A stretch of DNA of 55,334 nt, from the NCBI GenBank assembly GCA_903879705.1, contig CAIRMO010000016.1, forward strand, positions 1-55,334, written 5' to 3'. The DNA is from an uncultured Candidatus Competibacteraceae bacterium (GTDB lineage Bacteria > Pseudomonadota > Gammaproteobacteria > Competibacterales > Competibacteraceae). This document shows positions 1 through 9,005 of the stretch, piece after piece. How positions within the stretch are numbered: the first letter of the stretch is position 1; every line of letters starts with the position of its first letter. The translations under genes and the position numbers were made by a program. The notes under the pieces were generated by a model. It ran no database searches and was not told the DNA's origin. It saw only the letters and a program-made list of their open reading frames with translations.

Positions 1-147
1 GAATTTTATTAAAATATACCGTATTGCATTGCAGCAAAAAATAACTCAATTAATTGTTTTTATTTAACTATTCTACCCCGGGAACTCCCAAAGAGCCGAC
101 AAGAAGCCGCATTTGCGAACATTGCTGAAACACACACGGAGCCCATT
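1..147 (+). promoter_or_regulatory. AT-rich leader of the first gene
   Basis: The first 75 bases are strongly AT-rich compared with the rest of the window and hold no credible ORF. A GGAG at 137-140 sits 7 bases before the ATG at 148 and is the ribosome binding site. A promoter is expected in the AT-rich part, but no convincing -35/-10 pair can be fixed by eye. Confidence 0.3.
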
Positions 148-1044
148 ATGCGCGTCCTGATTGTGGACGATGTCCCGGACAATATTCGGGTATTAAGCCG
201 GATGCTGGTCGATGACGGACATCAGATCTCCGCCGCCACCAACGGTCGTCAAGCCCTGAAACTGGCGGCCTCCTGCGCTCCGGATCTGATTTTGCTGGAC
301 GTGATGATGCCGGAGATGGGCGGCTATGAGGTGTGCGCGGCGCTCAAGGCCGACCCGCAGCTCGGCTCGATCCCGATCATCTTCGTGACTGCCCTGGCCG
401 ATGTCGAGGATGAAACCCGTGGTCTGGGCCTGGGGGCGGTGGACTACATCACCAAGCCCTTTAAGGAAGCCATCGTCAGGGCGCGGGTCAGAACCCACTT
501 GGAACTCAAGCGCCAGCGTGACCTTCTCCAGCAACTATCCCACGTTGACGGCCTGACCGGCATCCCCAACCGGCGGGCCTTCGACGAACGGTTAGAGCAG
601 GAATGGCGACGGTCGGTCCGCTTCGGTGAACCGTTGGCGGCGGCGATGATCGATGTCGATCATTTCAAGCAGTACAACGATGCCCGCGGTCATCTGGCCG
701 GTGATGACTGTCTCCGCCGGGTGGCTGACGCCTTGGCTGAGGGGCTGATGCGGGCGGGGGATTTCGTGGCCCGGTATGGCGGGGAGGAGTTTATCGGCCT
801 GATCAGCGGAGTAGACGTTGATGGGCTAGCGGGGGTGGTCGAGAAACTCCGGGCGGGGATCGAGGCGCTGCGGATTCCCCACGGCGCTTCGCCGGTTTCC
901 CCTTGGGTGACCGTCAGTGTCGGGGCTGCGATCTGCCGCCCGACGCAGGAGACGCTGCCATCCAATCTGGTTGAGGTGGCCGATGGCCAGTTGTATGCGG
1001 CGAAGCGGCTGGGCCGCAACCGGGTCAGCCTGAGCAACGCCTGA
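148..1044 (+). CDS. Response regulator with GGDEF diguanylate cyclase output (PleD/WspR-like)
   Basis: Two-domain cytoplasmic signalling protein, 298 aa. The receiver domain (about 1-120) has the acidic pair D7/D8, the phospho-acceptor D51 within LILLDVMMPEM, T81 and K103. The GGDEF domain (about 130-295) has an active-site GGEEF at 211-215. An RxxD inhibitory site (RAGD, 202-205) lies five residues upstream. The protein should therefore make cyclic di-GMP from two GTP in a phosphorylation-dependent way and be product-inhibited. No partner histidine kinase is adjacent, so the input signal is unknown. A hairpin terminator follows. The family call is firm; the physiological output is not deducible. 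Confidence 0.93.
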   Translation: MRVLIVDDVPDNIRVLSRMLVDDGHQISAATNGRQALKLAASCAPDLILLDVMMPEMGGYEVCAALKADPQLGSIPIIFVTALADVEDETRGLGLGAVDYITKPFKEAIVRARVRTHLELKRQRDLLQQLSHVDGLTGIPNRRAFDERLEQEWRRSVRFGEPLAAAMIDVDHFKQYNDARGHLAGDDCLRRVADALAEGLMRAGDFVARYGGEEFIGLISGVDVDGLAGVVEKLRAGIEALRIPHGASPVSPWVTVSVGAAICRPTQETLPSNLVEVADGQLYAAKRLGRNRVSLSNA

Positions 1045-1061
1045 CCCTTTTTTTGGGTGCC

Positions 1062-1102
1062 GCAAGCCCCGGCGTTTAGGCCGGGGATAGGCGCTTGTTT
1101 TT
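1062..1102 (+). terminator. Probable rho-independent terminator after the GGDEF gene
   Basis: An inner 7-bp stem (1067-1073 with 1080-1086, CCCCGGC/GCCGGGG) is extended by a bulged outer CAAGC/GCTTG pair (1063-1067 with 1093-1097). A T-rich run to 1102 follows. The bulge makes the call moderate. Confidence 0.5.
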
Positions 1103-1260
1103 AATGGTTGAATTGTTGCAAATAGGGGTTAACATCGTTCGTGGAAGTACTACGGTGGGGCACACCGAATGTTAAGCCTGTGGCGTTTGAGTCAGTCTCC
1201 TGCGGTTAATCCAACGGAGCATCGGACGATGAACCAGGAACCAGGAACCTGGAAGGCGAC

Positions 1261-1302
1261 CACCAGGACCCCCCGTCCTTTAGGGCGGGGAGGATGTCAA
1301 GC
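1261..1302 (+). repeat. Hairpin resembling an IS200/IS605 (TnpB) right end, solo
   Basis: A C-rich/G-rich hairpin (CCCCGTCC, short TTTA loop, GGGCGGGG) is followed by AGGATGTCAAG. Hairpins of this form typically end IS200/IS605-type elements and form the 3' part of TnpB-associated RNA. No tnpA or tnpB reading frame is adjacent, so this would be a solo end or a domesticated fragment. A near-copy in opposite orientation lies at 43621-43670. It sits directly upstream of the start codon at 1334, so it could equally act as a leader hairpin. Confidence 0.35.
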
Positions 1303-1333
1303 CTTGAACCTTAAACCGAATAGGGAGTGCGTG

Positions 1334-3970
1334 ATGGCGGCGATTGATGCACAAGTCAGTACCGGGCTGATCGGGTTGGATCGGGTGTTCCGGGGGGTCA
1401 TGGCCGGCGACAACATCGTTTGGCAGGTTGATAGCATTGAAGATTACCGGCCGCTGGTCGAGCCTTTTTGCCGCTATGCGCGCGAGAAGGGCCGGCGGCT
1501 GGTGTATTTCCATTTCGCCCGCCATGCGGCGCTCGTTCCGGAAGGGCCGGGAGTGGAGATTCATACCCTGGACCCTGGCGAGGGCTTTGAGCCGTTTCTG
1601 ACCGCCATTCACAAGACCATCGAATTGACCGGACGTGGCGCTTATTACGTCTTTGATGGTCTGTCGGATCTGGTGGCCGACTGGTACAGCGATCAGATGC
1701 TCGGCAATTTTTTCATGCTGACCTGTCCATACCTGTATGACCTCGAAACCGTTGCTTATTTCGCCTTGGTGCGTGGCCACCATTCCTTCCATGCGACCGC
1801 GCCCATTCTTGACACCACTCAATTGTTCAACGATGTCTATCGGCATCACGGCGCGTTGTATGTCCGGCCATTGAAAGTGCAGCAGCGTTATTCGCCGACC
1901 ATGCACATGCTGCATATCTGGCGCGGTGAAGAATTTGTGCCGGTCACGGATAGCGTTACGATTTCCGAGATTCTGACCCTGACCCCGTGGACCGGGCTGA
2001 AAACCAATGATCCGCGCCTGGACATCTGGAACCGGACTTTTCTGGAAGTGGAAGAGGTGCTGGAGGCGCAGCGCGATAACGTCCATTGCGCTGAATTAGC
2101 CCACGCGGTGTTGCAGCATACCTTGCGAATGACGGTATCGCGGGATGAACGGGTGATTCGCCTAGCCGAGCAGTATTTGTCGCTGACCGATATTTTAGCG
2201 ATCAAGCGGCGGATGATTGGCACCGGCCTGATCGGTGGCAAGGCGGTCGGGGTGTTGCTGGCGCGGGCGATTTTGAAAAGAACGCTGCCACGCTGGAATG
2301 ATCTGCTGGAAATCCACGATTCGTTTTTCGTCGGTTCGGATGTTTTTTACACTTTCCTGGTGCGGAATGGCTGCTGGTGGGTACGCGACAAGCAGAAGCA
2401 CCCGGCCACCTTCCTGGATGGGGCCGAGACGGCGCGGCGGCGGATTCTACGCGGCGATTTCCCCGATTACACCCTGCAACAATTCTCCGACATGCTGGAT
2501 TACTTCGGCCAGTCACCGGTCATTGTCCGCTCCAGCAGTCTACTGGAGGACAACTTTGGTAATGCCTTTGCCGGCAAGTATGACAGCGTGTTCTGCGTTA
2601 ATCAGGGACCACGCGAGAAACGGCTGGAAGACCTGCTCTCGGCAGTGCGGACCATTTATGCCAGCACCATGAGTGAGCGGGCGCTGATGTACCGGGCGCG
2701 GCGCGGAATTCTGGATCGTGACGAGCAAATGGGACTGCTGGTGCAACGGGTGTCGGGTGTGCAGCAGGGCAACCTGTTCTATCCGCATGTCGCTGGGGTG
2801 GCGTTGTCGTTCAATCCCTATGCCTGGAGCGAGCAGATTGATCCGGCGATGGGCATGATGCGGCTGGTGATGGGACTGGGTACCCGGGCGGTGGATCGAT
2901 CCGATGATGATTACACCCGGGTGGTGTCGCTAAGTGACCCGGAACGACGGCCGGAGAGCAATTTCGACAGTGTCCGCCAATACGCCCAAAAGCGGATCGA
3001 TGTGCTGGATCTGGAAGATAATCAACTGACGACCCGGCAATTTACCGAAGTCGCCAAACTCAGTCCGAATCTGCCACTGGCGATGGTCGCCACCGTGGAT
3101 GATGAGTTGGAGCGGCGGGCGCGGGAGCGCGGGATGAAAGAGGTGTTCCCGTGGGTGCTGACCTTTGAGCAATTGTTGCGGAACACGCCGTTTGTCGCGG
3201 ATATGCGGGAAATGCTCAGGACCCTGCAACACGCCTATGATTACCCCGTCGATGTTGAGTTCACCGCTAATTTTGTTAATGAGACTCATTATAAAATCGA
3301 TCTGGTGCAATGCCGACCGTTCCAGGTCCGCGAGGCGGGCACGATTCCCAATCCGCCAGCGTATATTGATCCGCAGCGGCTGGTGTTGGAGGCGCATGGG
3401 GCCGTGATCGGCCATAGTCGGATCGGCACGGTGGATCGGCTGGTTTATGTGGTTCCAGCGGTGTATGGGCAGTTGCCGCTGAATGACCGGCACCAGATCG
3501 CCCGGTTGATCGGCCAGATTACCCGGCTGCGCAGTCCGGATGCGGCTAAAAACCTGCTGCTGATTGGGCCGGGACGGTGGGGAACTACTTCGCCGGAGTT
3601 AGGCGTACCTGTGCGGTTCGCTGAAATCAGCAGTGCGGCGGTGCTGTGCGAGATCGTGACCATGCATGAAGGGTTGGTGCCGGACGTGTCGCTGGGAACG
3701 CATTTTTTCAGCGATCTGGTCGAGACCGATATTTTATATCTGGCGATTTTCCCGCAGCGGCAGGATAACCAGTTCAATGAAGCGTTTTTCGACCAGCAGC
3801 CCAACCGGCTTGTAGAGTTGTTGCCGAATGCGGCGGCGTGGGCAAACGGGGTACGGGTGATCGATCTGCCCAATGCCGAACATCAGGTGGTATTGCGGCT
3901 GAACGCCAATACGCTCGAACAACGGGTATGCTGTTATCTGGAAGCGGTGGGGGGAGCGGTCGAGTCGTAG
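1334..3970 (+). CDS. Degenerate KaiC-like domain fused to PEP synthase/PPDK ATP-grasp domain
   Basis: 878 aa from the ATG at 1334, chosen because AGGGAG at 1322-1327 is properly spaced and the 55 upstream in-frame codons are low-complexity. Residues 9-34 (TGLIGLDRVF...GDNIVWQVDS) match the opening of KaiC/RecA-like domains, but the Walker A loop is gone. A Walker-B-like strand (YYVFDGLSDL) is near 106. From about 300 comes the PPDK/PEP-synthase nucleotide-binding domain, with GGKAVG near 301 and VIVRSSSLLEDNFGNAFAGK near 396. The phosphohistidine domain and the PEP-binding TIM barrel of true PpsA are absent, so it cannot be a complete PEP synthase. A phosphotransfer or regulatory role is inferred only. 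It stands alone between the GGDEF gene and a CoA-transferase remnant. Confidence 0.75.
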   Translation: MAAIDAQVSTGLIGLDRVFRGVMAGDNIVWQVDSIEDYRPLVEPFCRYAREKGRRLVYFHFARHAALVPEGPGVEIHTLDPGEGFEPFLTAIHKTIELTGRGAYYVFDGLSDLVADWYSDQMLGNFFMLTCPYLYDLETVAYFALVRGHHSFHATAPILDTTQLFNDVYRHHGALYVRPLKVQQRYSPTMHMLHIWRGEEFVPVTDSVTISEILTLTPWTGLKTNDPRLDIWNRTFLEVEEVLEAQRDNVHCAELAHAVLQHTLRMTVSRDERVIRLAEQYLSLTDILAIKRRMIGTGLIGGKAVGVLLARAILKRTLPRWNDLLEIHDSFFVGSDVFYTFLVRNGCWWVRDKQKHPATFLDGAETARRRILRGDFPDYTLQQFSDMLDYFGQSPVIVRSSSLLEDNFGNAFAGKYDSVFCVNQGPREKRLEDLLSAVRTIYASTMSERALMYRARRGILDRDEQMGLLVQRVSGVQQGNLFYPHVAGVALSFNPYAWSEQIDPAMGMMRLVMGLGTRAVDRSDDDYTRVVSLSDPERRPESNFDSVRQYAQKRIDVLDLEDNQLTTRQFTEVAKLSPNLPLAMVATVDDELERRARERGMKEVFPWVLTFEQLLRNTPFVADMREMLRTLQHAYDYPVDVEFTANFVNETHYKIDLVQCRPFQVREAGTIPNPPAYIDPQRLVLEAHGAVIGHSRIGTVDRLVYVVPAVYGQLPLNDRHQIARLIGQITRLRSPDAAKNLLLIGPGRWGTTSPELGVPVRFAEISSAAVLCEIVTMHEGLVPDVSLGTHFFSDLVETDILYLAIFPQRQDNQFNEAFFDQQPNRLVELLPNAAAWANGVRVIDLPNAEHQVVLRLNANTLEQRVCCYLEAVGGAVES

Positions 3971-4028
3971 CTCAGAGCGCAGAAACCACTAACCTAATAT
4001 CTATCACTCCACCCGGAGAACATCCGCG

Positions 4029-4546
4029 ATGCCCTCTGTCCTATATGAATACCAGCAGCGTCTCACTACTCCGGAAGACGCCGTTCAACTCCTCCAAAGC
4101 GATACGAATATTGTGCTAGGCGTCGCGCTGAATCAGCCGCCAGCGCTGATGGGAGCCATTGCACAACGTCTCCGCGAGGGTTCGCTGGACAACCTGCGGC
4201 TGTATTACCAAAATGCGATGCAACACATGGCGGACACGGTGCTGGCTGACGATGTCCTGCATGCTGTTCATCCCCACACTTTTTTTCTGACCGAAGTCGA
4301 TCGTCGGATCGTCAAACAGCAAAGAGCGATCGGCAAGAAAATCCTGAGTTATGCGGATCGTTCCGCGTCTGACCAGTCTGGTTACCGATCCTCGCATGGA
4401 CACTGAATATGTGGTGACGGAATATGGCGTCACTAACCTCTAAAGGCAAATCCACCCGCGAGCGGGCGTTAAGCCTGATCGAATTAGCCGATCCGAAATT
4501 CCGGGAAGAGTTGCTGACAGAAGCGACAAAGATGACGTTGATTTAA
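4029..4546 (+). pseudogene. Acetyl-CoA hydrolase / 4-hydroxybutyrate-type CoA-transferase remnant
   Basis: The first ~107 codons read as the N-terminus of a CoA-transferase (AVQLLQSDTNIVLGVALNQP...), then the frame runs out at 4406. From about 4354, in another frame, the conserved C-terminus appears (MDTEYVVTEYGV). It is broken once more near 4440 by an extra base and then continues as LKGKSTRERALSLIELADP to the stop at 4544-4546. Roughly 250-300 central codons, including the catalytic glutamate region, are missing. RBS CGGAGAA is at 4014-4020. The C-terminal block looks more like the Cat2/AbfT branch than E. coli ScpC, judged by memory. With the next gene it would have formed a propionyl/methylmalonyl-CoA pair. 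Confidence 0.8.
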
Positions 4547-4570
4547 TCACCTTAATCACTTGGGAGAACA

Positions 4571-5353
4571 ATGATGGCTCTTGTTGAAGCTGAAGTCCGC
4601 AACAATATCGGCATTCTGACCCTGAACGATCCCGCCAAGCGCAATTCGCTCAGTGAATCGCTGGTTGATGCACTGCTGGAGGGGCTGGCGCGATTCAATG
4701 CACAGAAAATTCCGGTCATCATTCTGCGCTCGCCAGAAGGCTGTAAAGTCTGGTCTGCCGGGCATAATATCCAGGAATTGCCGCATACCCAGCGCGATCC
4801 GCTCGGTTATGAAGATCCGCTGGAAAAACTGTTGCGGGCTGTTCAGGAATATCCTGGTCCAGTGATTGCGATGGTGCAGGGTAGTGTTTGGGGCGGTGCC
4901 TGTGATTTGGTGATGACCTGCGATTTAATTATCGGCGATGACAGTTCAGCATTCGCCATTACCCCCTCGAAACTCGGTATCCCCTACAATATCACCGGCG
5001 TTCTGCATTTCATGAATCGCATGCCGCTCAACATCGCCAAGGAGATGTTTTTTACTGCCAATCTGGTTCCGGCAGAACGGGCTGAGCAAGTCGGCATTCT
5101 CAATCATCGGGTTCCGGCTGCGGAGTTATTTGACTTCACCTTTAATCTGGCTAAACAGATCGAATCGCGGTCGGTGCTGTCCGTGCAAGTGATTAAGGAA
5201 CAATTCCGCATTCTGGCCGGAGCGCATCCGCTCTCACCCTCGGTGTTTGAGCGGATTCAAGGTTTGCGCCGCAAAGTTTATGACAGCCAGGATTATCAGG
5301 AAGGCATCCGGTCTTTTCTGGAAAAACGTCCACCACAGTTCAAAGGTGAGTGA
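4571..5353 (+). CDS. scpB: Methylmalonyl-CoA decarboxylase (crotonase fold)
   Basis: 260 aa, the length of E. coli ScpB/YgfG, and colinear with it throughout. It has the SAGHNIQELP oxyanion-hole segment (about 57-66), the GSVWGGACDLVMTCDLII segment (about 104-121), LGIPYN (about 136-141), and the C-terminal FERIQGLRRKVYDSQDYQEG. The family decarboxylates methylmalonyl-CoA to propionyl-CoA, part of succinate-propionate interconversion. GGGAG at 562-566 of this kilobase precedes two adjacent ATGs (4571 and 4574), and either may be used. The neighbouring CoA-transferase is decayed, so succinyl/propionyl-CoA exchange must be supplied elsewhere. It is convergent with livF. Confidence 0.88.
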   Translation: MMALVEAEVRNNIGILTLNDPAKRNSLSESLVDALLEGLARFNAQKIPVIILRSPEGCKVWSAGHNIQELPHTQRDPLGYEDPLEKLLRAVQEYPGPVIAMVQGSVWGGACDLVMTCDLIIGDDSSAFAITPSKLGIPYNITGVLHFMNRMPLNIAKEMFFTANLVPAERAEQVGILNHRVPAAELFDFTFNLAKQIESRSVLSVQVIKEQFRILAGAHPLSPSVFERIQGLRRKVYDSQDYQEGIRSFLEKRPPQFKGE

Positions 5354-5456
5354 GTTTTTCCGCTTTTGAAGTGGCTTGCTGTCAGTTCAGCGAGTTTGAT
5401 GATGCTGGAAGCTTAAAGATATAAAAACTGGATCTGAGTTAAAAGGAGGATTCCTG

Positions 5457-6182
5457 CTACGCCCCCAGATACGCCTCCTTAACCCGGGGATTGCCTAATA
5501 ACTCCCGCCCGGTTCCGGCCAAGGTGATTGCCCCGGTTTCCAGCACATAGGCGCGGGCGGCGATATGCAACGCCATATTGGCGTTTTGCTCCACCAACAG
5601 CACGGTGACCCCGGTTTGATTGATATCCACGATAATCCGAAAAATCTCCCGCACCAGCCGTGGAGCCAGCCCCATTGACGGCTCATCCAGCAGCAGTAAC
5701 CGCCCCCGGCTCATTAACGCCCGACCGACCGCCAACATCTGCTGTTCGCCGCCGGACAGTGTGCCGCCAGGCTGATCGCGTCGTTCCCGGAGCCGGGGGA
5801 ATAGAGTAAACACCCGGTCGTAATCAGCGTTAATCTCGCCTTTATCAGAGCGTTGCCAAGTCGCCAGTTGCAGGTTTTCCTGCACAGTCAGATTGCCGAA
5901 AATGCCGCGCCCTTCCGGGACATGGGTGATGCCGCGTCCAACGATTTGATGTGCCGGGACTCGCCGCAAATCCTGGTTCTCGAAGGCGATAAAGCCGGTG
6001 TACGGCGTCAACCCGGAAATGGCCCGCAGAATTGACGTCTTACCCGCACCATTCGCGCCGATCAGGGTCACGATCTCACCCTTCGGCACACTGAACGAAA
6101 CGCCATGCAGCGCCCGGATGCCGTCGTAATGCACTTCCAGATCGCGCACATCCAGTTGAATGGCTGGCGATAGGTTAGTCAT
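5457..6182 (-). CDS. livF: Branched-chain amino-acid ABC transporter, ATPase LivF
   Basis: 241 aa cytoplasmic ABC ATPase with Walker A GANGAGKTS (about 43-51), signature LSGGEQQM and Walker B LLLLDEPSMGLAP. The SMGLAP form and the HVPEGRGIF segment are typical of LivF rather than LivG. It is the last gene of livK-H-M-G-F and overlaps livG by 4 bases. It powers import of leucine, isoleucine, valine or related amides; the exact substrate cannot be read from the sequence. Confidence 0.93.
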   Translation of the reverse strand: MTNLSPAIQLDVRDLEVHYDGIRALHGVSFSVPKGEIVTLIGANGAGKTSILRAISGLTPYTGFIAFENQDLRRVPAHQIVGRGITHVPEGRGIFGNLTVQENLQLATWQRSDKGEINADYDRVFTLFPRLRERRDQPGGTLSGGEQQMLAVGRALMSRGRLLLLDEPSMGLAPRLVREIFRIIVDINQTGVTVLLVEQNANMALHIAARAYVLETGAITLAGTGRELLGNPRVKEAYLGA

Positions 6183-6949
6183 CCCACCGACTCCTGGCCT
6201 AAATAAGCCTCCAGCACTTTGGGATCATTTTGAATGGCCAATGGTGGTCCTTCAGCCAGAGTTTCACCGAAATCCAGTACCTTGATCCGTTCGCAAATAC
6301 CCATCACCAGTTTCATCTGATGCTCAATCAGCAGAATGGTCAATTTGAACTCGGTGCGAATCCATTGAATAAACTCCATCAATTGATCGATCTCATTGGG
6401 ATTCATTCCCGCCGCCGGTTCGTCCAAGAGCAGCAGTTCCGGGTCAATCGCCAGCGCTCGGGCAATTTCAAGTCGCCGTTGCAGGCCATAAGGCAGATTC
6501 TTGGCCGTTTCGCCAGCCAAATGCTCCAGTTTGAAAATCCCCAATAAGCGCCGGGTGTTATCAATGATCCGCTGTTCTTCATGGCGATAGCGGCCAATAT
6601 GCAACAGCGCCTCCAGCGGACTGTAATTGGCTTGGGCGTAATGCGCAATCCGCACGTTATCCAGTACCGATAAATCCCGAAACAGCCGGATATTCTGAAA
6701 AGTGCGGCCAATTCGCAATGCCGTAATTTGATGCGGCGTCAGGCCCACTAACTCGGTACCCTTGAAACGAATGCTGCCTTGGGTGGCCTGATAAACCCCG
6801 GTAATCAGATTAAATATCGTAGTTTTTCCGGCACCGTTGGGACCGATAATCCCCATTAGTTGCCCAGCCTGAAGATCAAGATTGAAATCGGCGACCGCGC
6901 ACAAGCCGCCGAATAAATGCCGAACCTCTGTTGCCGCCAGCAACGTCAT
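6179..6949 (-). CDS. livG: Branched-chain amino-acid ABC transporter, ATPase LivG
   Basis: 256 aa ABC ATPase with Walker A GPNGAGKTT and the long LivG insertion after the Q-loop (FQNIRLFRDLSVLDNVRIAHY). The signature region is degenerate (NLPYGLQRRLEIARAL), as usual in LivG, and Walker B is LLLLDEPAAGMNP. It pairs with LivF as the ATPase heterodimer. The start codon overlaps the livM stop and the stop overlaps the livF start, implying translational coupling. Confidence 0.93.
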   Translation of the reverse strand: MTLLAATEVRHLFGGLCAVADFNLDLQAGQLMGIIGPNGAGKTTIFNLITGVYQATQGSIRFKGTELVGLTPHQITALRIGRTFQNIRLFRDLSVLDNVRIAHYAQANYSPLEALLHIGRYRHEEQRIIDNTRRLLGIFKLEHLAGETAKNLPYGLQRRLEIARALAIDPELLLLDEPAAGMNPNEIDQLMEFIQWIRTEFKLTILLIEHQMKLVMGICERIKVLDFGETLAEGPPLAIQNDPKVLEAYLGQESVG

Positions 6950-8031
6950 AATTTTTCTCCCCGCGTGTTGATTCGACGATGCGCATCCCGATCCCGTCGG
7001 GGAATAAAGCCACGAAACTCACGCTGGCCCATCATTCCGCGTGGCCAGTACAACATCACCAGCACCAGCAATAAGGGCATGATCACCATCCGCCACACGC
7101 CCAGATTCTGGATGATGTACTGATTCAGCGGATCGAAGACAAGATCGGGTAGCCAGTTCAGCAGCGCCACCATCGTCGAAGGCCGCAACAATTCCATTAG
7201 CGCGGTGTAAGCGGTTGCGCCGAGAATGGAACCGCCAATTGAGGCAATTCCGCCCAGATAAACCATGATCAACACATCAGTGGTTTTGATGATGTCGAAG
7301 ACCCGGGGACTGATAAATTGCAGCAAATGAGCAAACAAGGCTCCGGCAATTCCGGCGCAGAACGACGACAGCATGAAGGCCAGAAATTTGACTCGTTTGG
7401 TATTCACGCTCATCAGATCACTGGCGATTTCATCTTCGCGGATCGAGAGAACGCCGCGCCCATATTTGGAATAAACGAAGTTGCGGATCATCCATACCGT
7501 CGCTACTGTCCAGAAAAAGACCCAGGGCAGCGTCGTCAGTCGCTTAATGCCGGGAATGCCCCGTGGCCCGCCAATGTAGTCAATGTTTTCGATCACTGAT
7601 TTGACGATCATCAGAAAAGCCAGGGTAATGATCGCCAGATAATCACCACGAATCTTGAAAGAGGGCACCGCCACGATGAGTCCCATGATGGCCGCTACGA
7701 TGCCGCCGGTCAGCACCGCCAATGGGAACAACACGGGGTAAGCCACGACGGGCAAGACTTTCATGGTCAACAGGGCGGCAGTATAAGCGCCGATCGCCAT
7801 GAATCCGGCATGGGCCAGTGAAAACTCGCCCATATAGCCGTTCACCAGATTCAGGCTGACGGTCAGGATGATATTAATGCCAATGTACATTAGCACTAAC
7901 TGAATATATTTGTTCAACCAGTTATATTCGGGAATGGCAAAGGCCAAGCCGAGACCGATCAGCAGCAGCGTCGGCACTAACCAGGATTGATCCAGTAACC
8001 CGTCCCAAGCGTCTTTCAACAGGGCGCTCAT
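6946..8031 (-). CDS. livM: Branched-chain amino-acid ABC transporter, permease LivM
   Basis: 361 aa inner-membrane permease with about ten hydrophobic segments, the conserved NLVNGYMGEFSLAHAGFMAIGAY stretch (about 60-83) and the EAA-type IRGDYLAIITLAFLMIVKSVIEN. A basic C-terminal tail (RDRDAHRRINTRGEK) faces the cytoplasm. It overlaps livH and livG by 4 bases each. Together with LivH it forms the membrane channel. Confidence 0.92.
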   Translation of the reverse strand: MSALLKDAWDGLLDQSWLVPTLLLIGLGLAFAIPEYNWLNKYIQLVLMYIGINIILTVSLNLVNGYMGEFSLAHAGFMAIGAYTAALLTMKVLPVVAYPVLFPLAVLTGGIVAAIMGLIVAVPSFKIRGDYLAIITLAFLMIVKSVIENIDYIGGPRGIPGIKRLTTLPWVFFWTVATVWMIRNFVYSKYGRGVLSIREDEIASDLMSVNTKRVKFLAFMLSSFCAGIAGALFAHLLQFISPRVFDIIKTTDVLIMVYLGGIASIGGSILGATAYTALMELLRPSTMVALLNWLPDLVFDPLNQYIIQNLGVWRMVIMPLLLVLVMLYWPRGMMGQREFRGFIPRRDRDAHRRINTRGEKL

Positions 8032-8915
8032 ACTTTTTGCGTCCGTGGCTTACCGAGAATTCCGTAAGGCCGCACCACAATCAGCAGTAATAACAGCGTG
8101 AAAGCGACAAAATCGCGGTAGGTTGAGGGAAAGAAAGCGGTGACCATGATTTCCACTCCACCCAGAATGAACGCGCCAATCATTGCCCCGCGAATGTTGC
8201 CAATCCCGCCGACGACCGCCGAAATAAAGGCTTTCCAGCCAACCATGATGCCCATATAGGGATCAATCACTGGATAAGCCAGGGCATACATGGTGCCCGC
8301 AGCGCCCGCCAGACCCGCGCCAATCGCAAAGGTCACGGAGATGATTAAATCTACCGGCACGCCCATGAGTGGCACGAAAGTTTTATCCCAGGAAATGGCC
8401 CGCATCGCCATACCCACCGGCGTGCGATGGACGATATAATCGAGTAGAAACATCAGGCCCAGCGACAGGAAAATAATAATGACCTGTAGCGACGACAGCG
8501 ACACTCCGCCCATATCCCAAGTCACATTTTCCAGCAGGGGCGGGATGTGTTTGGGATAGGGAGCCAGCGCCAAGGTGAAGTTCTCCAGAAACAGGCCCAG
8601 TCCGAGCGCGGTAATGATCGCTGAAACCCGGGGCGCATTCCGCAGTGGCTTATAAGCCAGCCGTTCCAGTAATGCGCCCACCAGCGCCGCGCCAATCATG
8701 GTCAGCAGCAGCGTTGGCACAAACGGCAACCCTAGATAGGTCGCGGCCAGAAAACAGAAAAACGCCCCGACCATAAACACATCGCCGTGGGCAAAGTTAA
8801 TCATGGTCAGAATGCCGTAGACCATCGTATAGCCCAGGGCGATCAGGGCGTAAATACTGCCCAGTTGCAAAGCGTTCAGCATTTGCTGAAGCCAATAAAC
8901 AATGCCTTCGCTCAA
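8028..8915 (-). CDS. livH: Branched-chain amino-acid ABC transporter, permease LivH
   Basis: 295 aa permease. It carries the LivH hallmark near the N-terminus (LNALQLGSIYALIALGYTMVYGI, then MINFAHGDVFMVGAF) and a GGIGNIRGAMIGAF loop near 235. About eight membrane spans are seen. It is separated from livK by 90 bases that carry a terminator-like hairpin, so livHMGF is probably made at lower level than livK. Confidence 0.92.
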   Translation of the reverse strand: MSEGIVYWLQQMLNALQLGSIYALIALGYTMVYGILTMINFAHGDVFMVGAFFCFLAATYLGLPFVPTLLLTMIGAALVGALLERLAYKPLRNAPRVSAIITALGLGLFLENFTLALAPYPKHIPPLLENVTWDMGGVSLSSLQVIIIFLSLGLMFLLDYIVHRTPVGMAMRAISWDKTFVPLMGVPVDLIISVTFAIGAGLAGAAGTMYALAYPVIDPYMGIMVGWKAFISAVVGGIGNIRGAMIGAFILGGVEIMVTAFFPSTYRDFVAFTLLLLLIVVRPYGILGKPRTQKV

Positions 8916-8940
8916 GCCGGTAACCTGTCGTAATTCGGGT

Positions 8941-8975
8941 CAACAAAGAAAAGCGGCCCAATGAATGGGCCGCTT
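8941..8975 (-). terminator. Hairpin with T-tract between livK and livH (attenuating terminator)
   Basis: A perfect 10-bp stem (8951-8960 with 8966-8975, AAGCGGCCCA/TGGGCCGCTT) encloses a 5-base loop. Read on the minus strand it is followed by TTCTTTG. It lies after the livK stop and before the livH start, a position seen in many transporters where the binding protein is made in excess. Confidence 0.7.
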
Positions 8976-9005
8976 CGCGTGAGGTCAAGCCGTACCCTGA
9001 ATGAC

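Noticed and set aside
4538-4551. A second Fnr-like site (TTGATTTAATCAC)
   Set aside because: Half-site spacing is three bases rather than four, one half-site is imperfect, and it overlaps the end of a decayed gene.
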